Positions 33,677 to 43,259 of a stretch of DNA of 64,000 nt are shown one piece after another. This DNA is from Haliovirga abyssi (GTDB taxonomy: Bacteria; Fusobacteriota; Fusobacteriia; Fusobacteriales; Haliovirgaceae). The stretch spans positions 1,236,637-1,300,636 of the forward strand of contig NZ_AP027059.1 of NCBI RefSeq assembly GCF_030295325.1, in the 5' to 3' direction. Each line of letters opens with the position of its first letter. Positions within the stretch are counted from its first letter, which is position 1. Below the pieces are notes generated by a model. It was not told the origin of the DNA. It searched no databases and saw nothing but the letters and a program-made list of their open reading frames with translations. Made by a program: the position numbers and the translations under genes.

Positions 33677-35041
33677 CTAAATTTTCAATAAAACCTTAAA
33701 TCCAAACTCATCACTAACTCTTTTTTCTCCTGATTGATTTGAAAAATTATTTATAAACTCTTTATTATAAAAAAACTTTATATTTTTATATTTATACTCA
33801 ATATTAAATATATCTCTAACTTCAATTATTCCACTTAACTCCATCCAATTTTTATCACCTATAGCTTTATTATAGTCAGTTTGTAAATTAACTTCTCCTT
33901 TTTCATATTTTTGATATATAAATCTGAAATTATTATAATCTATTTTCAAACTGTAAGTTCTCGCATCAGCCCCTAAAAAATATCCAATAGGATAATCTAC
34001 AACATATCTACCTGAATTTCCATAAGTAGTTACAATTATTCTCCTATTTGTAAATTTTAAATATTCATTTTCTCTATTATATAGCCATTTAGAAGTCCTT
34101 GCATACTCAAAATTTAATTTAATATTTTTTAAATTATATTCGAATCCACCTAAATAACCTAATGCAGTTGGTTTTGAATTAGAGTCCTTTTCATCTGCCA
34201 CCACTATATCATCTAAAACTCCACTTCCATATATTTCATATTTTTTACTTTTATAATTCATGTCAATTCCTGCCATAACATTAGAATATCCCTCTGTAAA
34301 ACTATTATGATATATATATAACGGATTTATCAGATCTAATCCTGGGATTTTCCCTCCTACAACTTGTGCTTCTGTTAATGCCATTTTAATTTTTCTAGTC
34401 AAATTAAAAGTTAATCTATGTGCTATAAAAAATTTATATGGCTCAGAATAAATTTTTCCTTGACTATTTATTTCTGTATCATTATCTATTATATCACTTT
34501 CCACCTTAGTTAGATATGGATTTAAACTAATTAAAACATAATCAAAATCTACATATTTAAATTTATGTTTAAATTCTATCATATCATAATATTTAGAAAA
34601 ATCGGATAATATCAAATTCCCAAATTTTCCAACACCCCAAGCTAATTTATCTCTTCCTATTTTTAAATCTTTATATTGTATATAGCATTTATAAGGAAAA
34701 TTTTGATCCCAATTTTTTATATTAATTATTGGATAAACTACACTTTCTTTTTCTATATAAGTACCAAATCCTTCATATAATTCTATTTCAAAATTATATT
34801 TAATATCTTCTTTTGAATTTAAATTATCAAAATTTATATTTAAAAAACTTCTATTATTATCATAATCTTTTACTTTTAACAAAAAATCAGTATAGCCATT
34901 TGATACATCTTTTCCAGTTTTATAATTATTATAATTCAAATCATAATTTTCAGATTTTATATAACCCAAATTTAGTTTTATATTTGCAAAAATATTTATT
35001 GTTAAAAATAAAAACAATATAATTATTTTTATTATTTTCAT
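33677..35041 (-). CDS. Predicted outer-membrane beta-barrel protein (Wzi-like), copy 1
   Basis: 454 residues with a Sec signal (about 3-19) and alternating strand pattern rich in Tyr, Asn and Phe throughout. The segment IGRDKLAWGVGKFGNLILSDF (about residue 128-148) resembles the RxRLxWGxGxxGxLLLS region of the Wzi capsule-assembly outer-membrane family, giving a tentative call. No transport motif is visible. It shares length, signal and overall layout with the next gene upstream, with weak sequence similarity. Function unknown; a surface polysaccharide role is a guess. Confidence 0.6.
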   Translation of the reverse strand: MKIIKIIILFLFLTINIFANIKLNLGYIKSENYDLNYNNYKTGKDVSNGYTDFLLKVKDYDNNRSFLNINFDNLNSKEDIKYNFEIELYEGFGTYIEKESVVYPIINIKNWDQNFPYKCYIQYKDLKIGRDKLAWGVGKFGNLILSDFSKYYDMIEFKHKFKYVDFDYVLISLNPYLTKVESDIIDNDTEINSQGKIYSEPYKFFIAHRLTFNLTRKIKMALTEAQVVGGKIPGLDLINPLYIYHNSFTEGYSNVMAGIDMNYKSKKYEIYGSGVLDDIVVADEKDSNSKPTALGYLGGFEYNLKNIKLNFEYARTSKWLYNRENEYLKFTNRRIIVTTYGNSGRYVVDYPIGYFLGADARTYSLKIDYNNFRFIYQKYEKGEVNLQTDYNKAIGDKNWMELSGIIEVRDIFNIEYKYKNIKFFYNKEFINNFSNQSGEKRVSDEFGFKVLLKI

Positions 35042-35089
35042 AAAATTCTCCTTTTTTAAATCAAATAGTATTAAAAAACAGATCTCTTG

Positions 35090-36457
35090 TTAAAATCTAT
35101 ATTCTATTCCTATATTCAGTTCAAAACTATTTTCTATTTCATCACTTGGTCTATAAATTCTAATATTATTCCCAACAGTTTTTTTATCCTCTTCAATCTC
35201 TTTTAATTCCAATTTGTTTATTATTCTACCTAATTTCACACCACCTAGCAATGTATATTTTCCCATATTTTTATTTAATTTTAAGCTAAAATTTAAAGTT
35301 TTTTCTAATTTTTTATCATTTAAAAACTTAGTTCCCTCTCCTCCTTGCGAATAATTTGTATATTCATGCCAAGGATTTTCAGGAGATTTACTTCCAGAAA
35401 CTACATATTCAAATGATGTATATAAATTAATTTTATTTATCTCTTTTTCAAAATCAACCAAAAATGCTATATTATTTTCTCCATACTTATATCCAATATA
35501 ATTATCTATATAATTCAAATCATTACCGTAATATTTATTATCAGGATAATATGTATATCCATATTGAGTATTAGTTGCTTTATCATAAGTTCCATTTCCC
35601 ATTGGTTCAAAAGTATATTTTGTAGAGCCGGCATTATAAATCCCTATTTTTCCTATATTTTTTATTGCTTTTTTATATCCAATAGACCACGCCATTTTAT
35701 TTGGATTCTGATTTTTAGATTTAGGACTAAATATCCAATCCCAATTCATATCATCAATCAATAATTGAGAACAAAAATAATCATTTTTTCTTTTTCTGTC
35801 TAAAAACAATCCCATAATAGAATTTTCATTTGTATATTGTTTCCAAGGTGCATTTGTATCATTATAAAAGCTTTGAGACATATATGCTGGAATCGGATTT
35901 GTAAAATAATTAAAATCAAAACTTCTACCTGTATAAACTACAGATTCCTGATATCCAAATCTCCATTCATCACTTAAATTAATACCATAAACTCTATAAT
36001 TAGCCCCTCTATCTGGATACCCTAAATCAGATAATACGTTCAATTGAAACCAATTTGTTTCAAAGAAAAATTTTTCATCACTATATTTAATTTGAATTCC
36101 TGATATACCCTGTTTTTCAGAAGAGATGAAAAGTGTATATGGAGTATTTATCACATCATTGTGATACATCCTTCCAAGTTTTACCGAAACATTTTTGTTT
36201 AACTTAATATTAAAAAACCCTTGATTTAATATATGATAATATCCAAAATTATATCTCTCTTCTCCAAATTTATATTTATCATTATTTATATAATCCAAAT
36301 CAAAATAAAATGAAAAGTTTTCATTTGAATGATTTAAAATAAAATTTGTTGAATTATAACTACTTTTTTCATAAGTGATCATATCTTTAATTTCTAATTT
36401 TAGAGCTAGTGCTAAATTTGAAATAACTATAAATAGTATAATTAATACTTTTTTCAT
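35090..36457 (-). CDS. Predicted outer-membrane beta-barrel protein, copy 2
   Basis: 455 residues, Sec signal (about 3-18, cut after ALA), many amphipathic beta-strands and a C-terminal Phe after aromatic spacing (GIEYRF), the usual sorting signal of BAM-inserted barrels. The segment VKLGRMYHNDVINTPYTLFIS resembles the matching region of its neighbour. Function unknown. It follows the SpoIIE-type phosphatase gene after 110 bases. Confidence 0.6.
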   Translation of the reverse strand: MKKVLIILFIVISNLALALKLEIKDMITYEKSSYNSTNFILNHSNENFSFYFDLDYINNDKYKFGEERYNFGYYHILNQGFFNIKLNKNVSVKLGRMYHNDVINTPYTLFISSEKQGISGIQIKYSDEKFFFETNWFQLNVLSDLGYPDRGANYRVYGINLSDEWRFGYQESVVYTGRSFDFNYFTNPIPAYMSQSFYNDTNAPWKQYTNENSIMGLFLDRKRKNDYFCSQLLIDDMNWDWIFSPKSKNQNPNKMAWSIGYKKAIKNIGKIGIYNAGSTKYTFEPMGNGTYDKATNTQYGYTYYPDNKYYGNDLNYIDNYIGYKYGENNIAFLVDFEKEINKINLYTSFEYVVSGSKSPENPWHEYTNYSQGGEGTKFLNDKKLEKTLNFSLKLNKNMGKYTLLGGVKLGRIINKLELKEIEEDKKTVGNNIRIYRPSDEIENSFELNIGIEYRF

Positions 36458-36567
36458 TTAATCTCCTTTTTTTCCCATATAAAATATTTTTATTTCTATT
36501 CTTTATTTATTCTTTATCCGCATTTTATCCCATGGTAAAACAGCTTTTAATCCTTATCACTTTTTCC

Positions 36568-38301
36568 CTACATATCATTCTTACAAATATTACATCTAAC
36601 TGCAAGCAAAGTAATATCGTCATTAAAATCTATATCTTTATCAGTTTTTTCCTGCATAAATTTATATATATTTCCAATGAATTTATCTGGCTCATTATCT
36701 ATACTATTCTTTACTATATCATAAAATTGTTTATCATCTTCTACTATATTATTTTCTATTAAAAATTCATATATCCCATCAGAATAAAATAATATCATAT
36801 CATCCATACCTATTTCAATCTCTTTTCTCTCAAAATAAGCCTCTTCAAATAGACCTATTGCAAACCCTCCATCCTCAACTAGATTTTCCATCTTTTTTTC
36901 TTTTACATCTATTTTTATTGGAGAAGTTCCCCCTCCAAATCCAAATACAAATTTTTTATTTTTTCTATCTATATATCCATATGTTGTAACTACAAAAACT
37001 GCTCCCTTTGATATTTCTAAAATCCTTTTGTTAAATTCATCCAAAACCATTTCTGGCTCGTATATTTTCTTTTCCACAATCAAATCTTTAAATATATATT
37101 TTATTGAAGTTATATATAATGCTGATGAGACTCCATGTCCTGACACATCACAAAAAATAATTGCTGTTTTATCTTCATCAATTTCAATAAAATCAAAAAA
37201 ATCTCCTCCAATAAAATTAAACGGAAGATATAAATGTCCAAAATTTATTTTTTCACTCCAATCATCATATTTTGGAAGTAAATTTTTTATGAATTTTTTA
37301 CTTTTATTTAATTCTTCCCACAATACATTATGCTCTTCCTCTACTTCATCTAATCCTACTATATTTTCTATTTCTTCAATAGCATTCATATTTTCATCTT
37401 TATATTCTACTATTTTTTGATCTATTTTTTTTGAATAATATATCAACTTATTCAATATATTCAATATTTTATTACTTTCTGAAAATTCTTCTATATTATC
37501 TTTTTTTATCAATACAAATCCACAATTAACAGATAAATTTATATCTTTTATTTTAGTTAATTCCACTTTATTAATAATTCTTTCTATAACTTTAACTGCA
37601 TATTTTTCTATTATTTCTGGTAAAATAACCATAAATATATTCCCACTTAATCTTCCTAAAACATCACTATTTCTAATAGTTTCACTTGTGATTTTTGAAA
37701 CTTTTTTTATGACTTCATCTCCAATTAAATATCCATATTTTTTATTTATAACTTTTAACTCTCTAATATCTATTATTGCCACTGCAAAATTTCTGTCATG
37801 TCTTTTTACTCTTTCTAATTCTTCTTGTAATCTTTTTATTAAAAAATTTCTATTATATACATTTGCTAATTCATCTGTATTTAATTCATCTTCCAAAGTT
37901 TGAGATTTTCTAATTAATCTATTATTAATATCATTCAATTCTTTTATTGTATCCAATAAAAATTTCTTTTCTTTTTTTATTTTTATTAATTCAATACTAT
38001 TATCTATTTTTTTTAAAATTTCATCTAAATTATCATCTTTTAAAATAAAATAATCTATTGGGAATAATATTTTAGATTTTATTTCATCAACTTTTGTATA
38101 TGTATCTAATAATAATATCTTATGAATATCATTAATATCCTTTCTTTCTATTCTTTCTACTTCATCTATTCTTTTTTCAGAAACAATTATTAAATCTAAA
38201 TTATTTTTTTTACATTCAGATATACTTAACAAATTGAAACCAATTCCTGATAAATAATTTTTCAAAAAATCATTATCGCTTAAAAATAAAATATTTTTCA
38301 T
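36568..38301 (-). CDS. SpoIIE-type Ser/Thr phosphatase with a degenerate GGDEF domain
   Basis: 577 residues, cytosolic. Order: a receiver-like N-terminus without a clear phosphorylation Asp (about 1-100), a coiled coil, a GGDEF-fold domain (about 141-300; TDELANVYNRNFL at its start) and a PP2C/SpoIIE domain (about 350-570) with GGDFFDF (Asp367), FCDVSGHG (Asp385), YSDG (Asp508) and DDITLLAV. The GGDEF signature loop reads SGNIF (219-223), so it cannot make c-di-GMP but might bind nucleotide. The phosphatase looks active; likely substrates are anti-sigma-antagonist-type proteins. It starts 8 bases after the diguanylate cyclase gene. Confidence 0.85.
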   Translation of the reverse strand: MKNILFLSDNDFLKNYLSGIGFNLLSISECKKNNLDLIIVSEKRIDEVERIERKDINDIHKILLLDTYTKVDEIKSKILFPIDYFILKDDNLDEILKKIDNSIELIKIKKEKKFLLDTIKELNDINNRLIRKSQTLEDELNTDELANVYNRNFLIKRLQEELERVKRHDRNFAVAIIDIRELKVINKKYGYLIGDEVIKKVSKITSETIRNSDVLGRLSGNIFMVILPEIIEKYAVKVIERIINKVELTKIKDINLSVNCGFVLIKKDNIEEFSESNKILNILNKLIYYSKKIDQKIVEYKDENMNAIEEIENIVGLDEVEEEHNVLWEELNKSKKFIKNLLPKYDDWSEKINFGHLYLPFNFIGGDFFDFIEIDEDKTAIIFCDVSGHGVSSALYITSIKYIFKDLIVEKKIYEPEMVLDEFNKRILEISKGAVFVVTTYGYIDRKNKKFVFGFGGGTSPIKIDVKEKKMENLVEDGGFAIGLFEEAYFERKEIEIGMDDMILFYSDGIYEFLIENNIVEDDKQFYDIVKNSIDNEPDKFIGNIYKFMQEKTDKDIDFNDDITLLAVRCNICKNDM

Positions 38302-38309
38302 AATTCCCC

Positions 38310-39554
38310 CTATTTTACAATTTTATTTTTTCCACTATTCTTAGCTTTATATAATCTCTCATCTGCTAAATTTACCAATGATATATCATTTAATCCTTCT
38401 TTATATTCTGCTACTCCACCACTAATAGTAATTTTTTCATCTGTTATAATCATAATATTTTCCACTGCTTTTCTAATCCTATATGCAATAGCAACTGCTC
38501 CTTCTTCATCTGTATTTGGTAAGATTATTAAAAATTCATCTCCACCATACCTTCCAGCAATATCACAATCTCTTTTTAAATTTTTTATAATACCAACAAT
38601 CTCTTTTATTACTATATCTCCCATTTGATGTCCATATTTATCATTAACAGATTTAAAATCATCTATATCAAACATAATAACTGATAATTTATTTTTATAT
38701 CTATTTACTTCACTAACCTCTGATTTTACTCTTTCATATATATATTGATGGTTATATAGCTTTGTCATTGCATCTCTTAAAGCTAAATTTTTAAGTTCTT
38801 TGGTCAACATATAATCTCTTATTGTTACTCTTAATCTTGCAATAAATAGCATTGGATTAAAAGGTTTAATTACATAATCATTTGCTCCGATTTGTAAGGC
38901 ATTTGAAATATTTTCAGGATTTCCCATACCAGATATTAAAATTATTTTCTTTTCTGGATATTTTTCTCTTATATTACTTATTATAGTCATACCAGATATT
39001 TTTGGTAAAATTAAATCAACTAAATATATATCATATTTTGAAATATTATCCAAAAATTCATTTTCATCTTTATAATAGTCAACATTATAAAATTTATTTA
39101 AGGTTAATACACTTTTAGCTATATTTAACGCAATAGCACTATCATCAAGCATTCCTATTTTTATTCCTCTATATTGCTTTTCTAATGATGATAACTCCAT
39201 TATTTTTTTTAAATATAAAACTAACTCTTCGTATGTCATATCTTTATGTAATACGTCCATAACTCCTAATTCAAACATATCTTTTTTATATGCTATTTCT
39301 TCTTTAGTTGTAGAAATTATTATAACTAAATCTTTTTTATTTATTTTTTTTAATTCTTTTAAAACATCTATTAGTTCCATTCCTTCAGTTTCATAACTAA
39401 TTATTAAAAAATTTATATCTCTTTCTTTTACTATTTCAGATATCTCTTTTGTTTTCTCAACAGAATAAAGATAATTCCATCCTAATGAATTTATTGCTGA
39501 AGAAAATATTTTTCTAATAACTTTAGAAGATTCAATGTGCAATACATTTTTCAT
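38310..39554 (-). CDS. Response regulator with two receiver domains and an active diguanylate cyclase domain
   Basis: 414 residues. Receiver 1 (about 1-120) has Ser53 where the phosphorylated Asp is expected; receiver 2 (about 131-245) has the normal Asp (YLVDLILPKISG, Asp180) and the conserved Lys region VIKPF. The GGDEF domain (about 260-414) has RYGGDEF intact and an inhibitory RxxD site (RDCD) five residues upstream, so it should make c-di-GMP with product inhibition. This is the PleD architecture. The start is the ATG at 39554 preceded by GGGAGGTGA; an in-frame GTG at 39563 lies inside that site. Confidence 0.92.
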   Translation of the reverse strand: MKNVLHIESSKVIRKIFSSAINSLGWNYLYSVEKTKEISEIVKERDINFLIISYETEGMELIDVLKELKKINKKDLVIIISTTKEEIAYKKDMFELGVMDVLHKDMTYEELVLYLKKIMELSSLEKQYRGIKIGMLDDSAIALNIAKSVLTLNKFYNVDYYKDENEFLDNISKYDIYLVDLILPKISGMTIISNIREKYPEKKIILISGMGNPENISNALQIGANDYVIKPFNPMLFIARLRVTIRDYMLTKELKNLALRDAMTKLYNHQYIYERVKSEVSEVNRYKNKLSVIMFDIDDFKSVNDKYGHQMGDIVIKEIVGIIKNLKRDCDIAGRYGGDEFLIILPNTDEEGAVAIAYRIRKAVENIMIITDEKITISGGVAEYKEGLNDISLVNLADERLYKAKNSGKNKIVK

Positions 39555-39621
39555 TATAATCACCTCCCTATTATAATTAAAATTATTTCGTTATTTCTTT
39601 GATATTTCTTCATAAAAAAAA

Positions 39622-40227
39622 TCATTTTTCCACTATTACTTTTCTACCTTCTAACTTTATTTTTCCAGTTACAAATTTTTCTATTGCTTTTGGATATAAT
39701 TTATGTTCTACTTTATGTATTTGCTCCTCTAATTTTTCCAAACTTATTCCTTCATCTAATCTAATTCCTTCTTGTAATATTATTGCTCCACCATCTTCTG
39801 ATTCATCTACAAAATGAACTGTTACTCCTGTCATTTTTACTCCATATTCATAAGCTTTTTCTATTGCATGCAATCCTTTAAATGAAGGTAATAGTGAAGG
39901 ATGAATATTTAAAATTTTATTTTTATATTGATTTACGAAATATGGAGTAATCCATTTTAAATATCCTGCTAATATTATTAATTCTACGCCATTTTCTTTT
40001 AATATTTCTACAATTTTTTTATCATACTCTTCTCTAGAATTATATTCTTTTGAATTTATATATATAGCTTTTATTCCCGCTTGTTTTGCTCTTTCCAGTC
40101 CATAAGCTGATTTCACATTGCTTACAACTACTTCTATTGTACTTTTTTTTATTATCCCTTGTGTTATAGAATCAATAATTGCTTGTAAATTTGTACCACT
40201 TCCAGAAATTAAAACTCCTATTTTCAT
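39622..40227 (-). CDS. purN: Phosphoribosylglycinamide formyltransferase
   Basis: Third step of purine synthesis, using 10-formyltetrahydrofolate. The 201-residue protein has VLISGSGTNLQAI, the catalytic NIHPSLLPSFKG (Asn, His) and VHFVDESEDGGAI (catalytic Asp). It lies downstream of purH but separated from it by 430 bases with a terminator, so it must have its own transcription start. Confidence 0.96.
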   Translation of the reverse strand: MKIGVLISGSGTNLQAIIDSITQGIIKKSTIEVVVSNVKSAYGLERAKQAGIKAIYINSKEYNSREEYDKKIVEILKENGVELIILAGYLKWITPYFVNQYKNKILNIHPSLLPSFKGLHAIEKAYEYGVKMTGVTVHFVDESEDGGAIILQEGIRLDEGISLEKLEEQIHKVEHKLYPKAIEKFVTGKIKLEGRKVIVEK

Positions 40228-40563
40228 ATGTTTTCTCCTTTATTAGATATTATACATTATAATTTAAGATTTTTCAAAATATTTATTATTAATAAACATT
40301 TAAAAAATAAGTTTCTCATATTTCATTATAAAATTAATTAAATTATTCGTGTTTTAAAACAAAAAAATTAGCCACCAATCTACACTGATTTGCACAAATA
40401 AATGATCATTAAGTTCATTTAAAAAGAGCTTTAGATTTATTCATATTTTTCATAAATAAAAATCTCTGCTCCTCTCGTAATTCCAAAAAATTTTCTCCTT
40501 TGTGAACCTTTATGTCTTTGTTCTGAAATTATTTTCCTAAATAAATTTATACTTTACTACTAT

Positions 40564-40595
40564 ATAAAAAAACGCGGGAATAATCCCGCATTTAT
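40564..40595 (-). terminator. Intrinsic terminator of purH
   Basis: GCGGGA (40574-40579) and TCCCGC (40584-40589), extended by flanking A/T pairs; on the minus strand the stem is followed by seven T. Confidence 0.85.
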
Positions 40596-40600
40596 TTTAA

Positions 40601-40656
40601 GAACGTTTAAAAAGTAATTTTTCAAAACAAAATAAAAGGTTGTTTTTAAGCCGTTC
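40601..40656. repeat. Palindromic intergenic repeat, best-preserved copy
   Basis: Ends GAACGTTTAAAAA (40601-40613) and TTTTTAAGCCGTTC (40643-40656) are near-inverted repeats around a 29-base centre. It touches the purH stop codon. See the related copies at 6441, 20722, 3202, 44494 and 46401. Confidence 0.65.
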
Positions 40657-40657
40657 A

Positions 40658-42205
40658 TTAATGTCTAAAATGTCTCATGCCAGTAAATACCATAACTATA
40701 CCTTTTTCATTTGCTGCTTGTATAACTTCTTCATCTCTTATTGAACCACCTGGTTGTATTATTGCTTTTATTCCTGCATCTGCTGCTGCATCTACCCCAT
40801 CTCTAAATGGGAAAAATGCATCCGACGCTAATACAGAACCTGCTGCTTTTTCTCCTGCTTTTTTTACAGCTATTTCAGAAGAATCAACTCTTGACATTTG
40901 TCCAGCTCCTACTCCAACTGTTTTTGTCCCTTTACATAAAAGTATTGCATTTGATTTTACTTTAGCACATATCTTCCAAGCAAACATTAATTCTTCAAGT
41001 TCCTCTTTTGTTGGTTGCTTTTCTGTTACTACTTTCAAATCATCAATAGTAATATCTTTCAAATCTCTTTCTTGTACCAATAATCCACCTACAACCTTTT
41101 TATAATCATATTTACTTGTAGATGATTTTCTTTTTAAATCTTTAACTTTTAATAATCTTCTATTTTTTTTCTTTTTTAATATTTCTAATGCTTCTTCACT
41201 ATATTCTGGAGCTATTATTATCTCATTAAAAAAACTGTTTAATTCATTTGCTAAATCTGCTTCCACTTTTCTATTTACAGCTATAATACTTCCAAAAGCA
41301 GAAACAGGGTCTGATGCTAATGCATCACGAAAAGCTGTTACAATATCGTCAGCAAGTGCTGCTCCACAAGGATTTGTATGCTTTAATATAGCAACTGCTG
41401 GTCTTTCAAATTCTTTTACAATTTCAATAGCAGCATCTACATCTATTATATTATTAAATGAAAGTTGTTTTCCATGCAATATTTCAGCAGTAGCCGCACA
41501 ATCTTCTTCAATATCTAATTCTTTATAAAATACAGCACTTTGATGTGGATTTTCACCATATCTTAAATCATAAGCTTTTTCATATTTATTTTCCAAAATT
41601 TCTGGATAATTTTCCTCTTTTTCTAGTCCGCTCAAATAGTTAGTTATCATAGTATCATAAATAGCAGTATGTTTATAAACTTTTTTAGCTAATTCAAATC
41701 TTGTTTTAGCTGTTGTTTCACTGTTATTTTCATTAAGTTCCGCTATTACGTTACTATAATCTTTAGGATCTACAATTACTGTAACAAACTTATAATTTTT
41801 AGCAGCTGATCTTATCATTGTAGGCCCACCTATATCAATATTTTCTATTGCTTCTTCCAAAGTTACATTCTCTTTAGAAATTGTCTCTTTAAAAGGGTAC
41901 AAGTTAACCGCAACAATATCAATATACTCCATATTGTGTTCCTTCATGATTCTTTGATGCTCTTCATTATCTCTTAAAGATAATAATCCAGCATGAATTT
42001 TTGGATGTAATGTCTTTACTCTTCCGTCTAACATTTCAGGAAATCCAGTATAATCCGATACTTGCTCTACCTCAATTCCATTTTCTTTTAATACTTTAAG
42101 AGTTCCTCCAGTAGATAAAATTTCATATCCGTTCTTCACAAGCCCTTTTGCAAATTCTACTACTCCTGTTTTGTCCGATACACTAATTAGTGCTTTCCTT
42201 GCCAT
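40658..42205 (-). CDS. purH: Bifunctional AICAR formyltransferase / IMP cyclohydrolase
   Basis: Last two steps of IMP synthesis. The 515-residue protein has the cyclohydrolase domain ([59 protein letters not shown]) and the formyltransferase domain ([37 protein letters not shown], end FTGMRHFRH). AGGAGG precedes the ATG. It directly follows the DnaJ-HEAT gene on the minus strand with a 37-base gap. Confidence 0.97.
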   Translation of the reverse strand: MARKALISVSDKTGVVEFAKGLVKNGYEILSTGGTLKVLKENGIEVEQVSDYTGFPEMLDGRVKTLHPKIHAGLLSLRDNEEHQRIMKEHNMEYIDIVAVNLYPFKETISKENVTLEEAIENIDIGGPTMIRSAAKNYKFVTVIVDPKDYSNVIAELNENNSETTAKTRFELAKKVYKHTAIYDTMITNYLSGLEKEENYPEILENKYEKAYDLRYGENPHQSAVFYKELDIEEDCAATAEILHGKQLSFNNIIDVDAAIEIVKEFERPAVAILKHTNPCGAALADDIVTAFRDALASDPVSAFGSIIAVNRKVEADLANELNSFFNEIIIAPEYSEEALEILKKKKNRRLLKVKDLKRKSSTSKYDYKKVVGGLLVQERDLKDITIDDLKVVTEKQPTKEELEELMFAWKICAKVKSNAILLCKGTKTVGVGAGQMSRVDSSEIAVKKAGEKAAGSVLASDAFFPFRDGVDAAADAGIKAIIQPGGSIRDEEVIQAANEKGIVMVFTGMRHFRH

Positions 42206-42242
42206 TTAAAACCTCCTATATTTTTTTACAAACTCACGTTTG

Positions 42243-43166
42243 TTATTCTCTAAGTATTTTAACAACTTCAAATACAGCTCTTCTTAATTTAATATTTCTT
42301 TTCTTTAATAATTTTCTTATATCTTCAACAACGTCTTTATCTCCTATAACTCCCAATGAATAAACTGCTTCAATTATAACCTCTTCGTTTATATCATCTA
42401 GTAATTTTAATAATCCCGATACAGCTCTTATATCTTCAAAATTTCTTAATGATTTTGCCACCTCTATTCTAACATCATCATCATAATCAAAAGAGCTATT
42501 TATAATAAAATTTAGACTTCTATAATCTTTTAACATACCTAATGTTTTTATCACTTCTTTTCTAACTAAAGGTGATTCATCTGACAATAATTTTACTAAT
42601 TCAAATATATATTGTCTATCTCTATTGTACGCTATTATTTTAACTGCATTAATCCTTATAAAATGGTTATATTTATTTTTCAATCTTGCCTTTATATCAA
42701 TATCACTCATATTATTATATAATTCATCACTAGAAAATGATACTGATATTTTTGATAATTCTCTATCTACAAATTTTTTTCTTCTTAATTCATTTCTAGC
42801 TACTTTTATATTAAAAAACAGATCATTTAATTTTTTTTTATTAAATATTTCAGAAAAAAGGTATTTTACTTTATTACTTTTATCTTTTGACAGCTTCATA
42901 AAATTGTTTTTTATATCTCTATCTATATTTTTCTTCCTATTTTTACTTCTTTTCACATTTAAATTTTTTTTATCATATTCAACTCTTTTTATGGGATTAC
43001 TTAAAATTTTATATGCTTTTATTACTTCTTTAAATTTCATTATATTATCTTCAGTTTTTGATATATCTGGATGATATTTATGTATTAGCCTTTTGTAAGA
43101 AAGTTTAATCTCAGATATTGTAGCATCTTTTCTAATTTGTAATACTTCATAATAATCTCTTTCCAT
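42243..43166 (-). CDS. DnaJ-domain protein fused to HEAT repeats
   Basis: 307 residues. The N-terminus is a J-domain (YYEVLQIRKDATISEIKLSYKRL, HPD motif at about 33-35), so it should stimulate a DnaK. There is no Gly/Phe region, zinc finger or substrate-binding domain of DnaJ. Instead, after a basic linker, residues about 185-305 are HEAT/PBS-lyase-like repeats (SPLVRKEVIKTLGML, DDDVRIEVAKSLRNF, NEEVIIEAVYSLGVIG, NIKLRRAVFEVV). This looks like a specialised co-chaperone with an alpha-solenoid client arm. No signal or membrane helix. Confidence 0.82.
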   Translation of the reverse strand: MERDYYEVLQIRKDATISEIKLSYKRLIHKYHPDISKTEDNIMKFKEVIKAYKILSNPIKRVEYDKKNLNVKRSKNRKKNIDRDIKNNFMKLSKDKSNKVKYLFSEIFNKKKLNDLFFNIKVARNELRRKKFVDRELSKISVSFSSDELYNNMSDIDIKARLKNKYNHFIRINAVKIIAYNRDRQYIFELVKLLSDESPLVRKEVIKTLGMLKDYRSLNFIINSSFDYDDDVRIEVAKSLRNFEDIRAVSGLLKLLDDINEEVIIEAVYSLGVIGDKDVVEDIRKLLKKRNIKLRRAVFEVVKILRE

Positions 43167-43220
43167 TTCAACTTCACCTCGAAGTTTTTATTTTTCAATT
43201 CATTATAGCATATTTCACAC

Positions 43221-43257
43221 AAAAAAAAAACCTCTCAAAAGAGAGATTTTTTTCTTT
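43221..43257 (-). terminator. Intrinsic terminator of the OFA transporter gene
   Basis: CTCTC/GAGAG stem (43232-43245) extended by an A/T run after one mismatch; on the minus strand it ends in ten T. The core is like the hairpin at 6313-6336. Confidence 0.75.
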
Positions 43258-43259
43258 TT

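Larger units (their letters stand above)
40228..40657. other. 430-base intergenic region between purH and purN with terminator and repeats
   Basis: No gene seen. It holds a half palindromic repeat (40294-40314), stretches that look like degenerate cross-species intergenic motifs (ACCAATCTACACTGATTTGC near 40374; TTTGTGAACCTTTATGTCTT near 40500), the GATTTATTCATATTTTTCA segment also present at 12421, the purH terminator and a full palindromic repeat beside the purH stop. Confidence 0.7.

Noticed and set aside
36532-36762. Plus-strand open frame with hydrophobic residues at the end of the SpoIIE gene
   Set aside because: Ile/Tyr-rich antisense of AT-rich coding DNA; no start signal.
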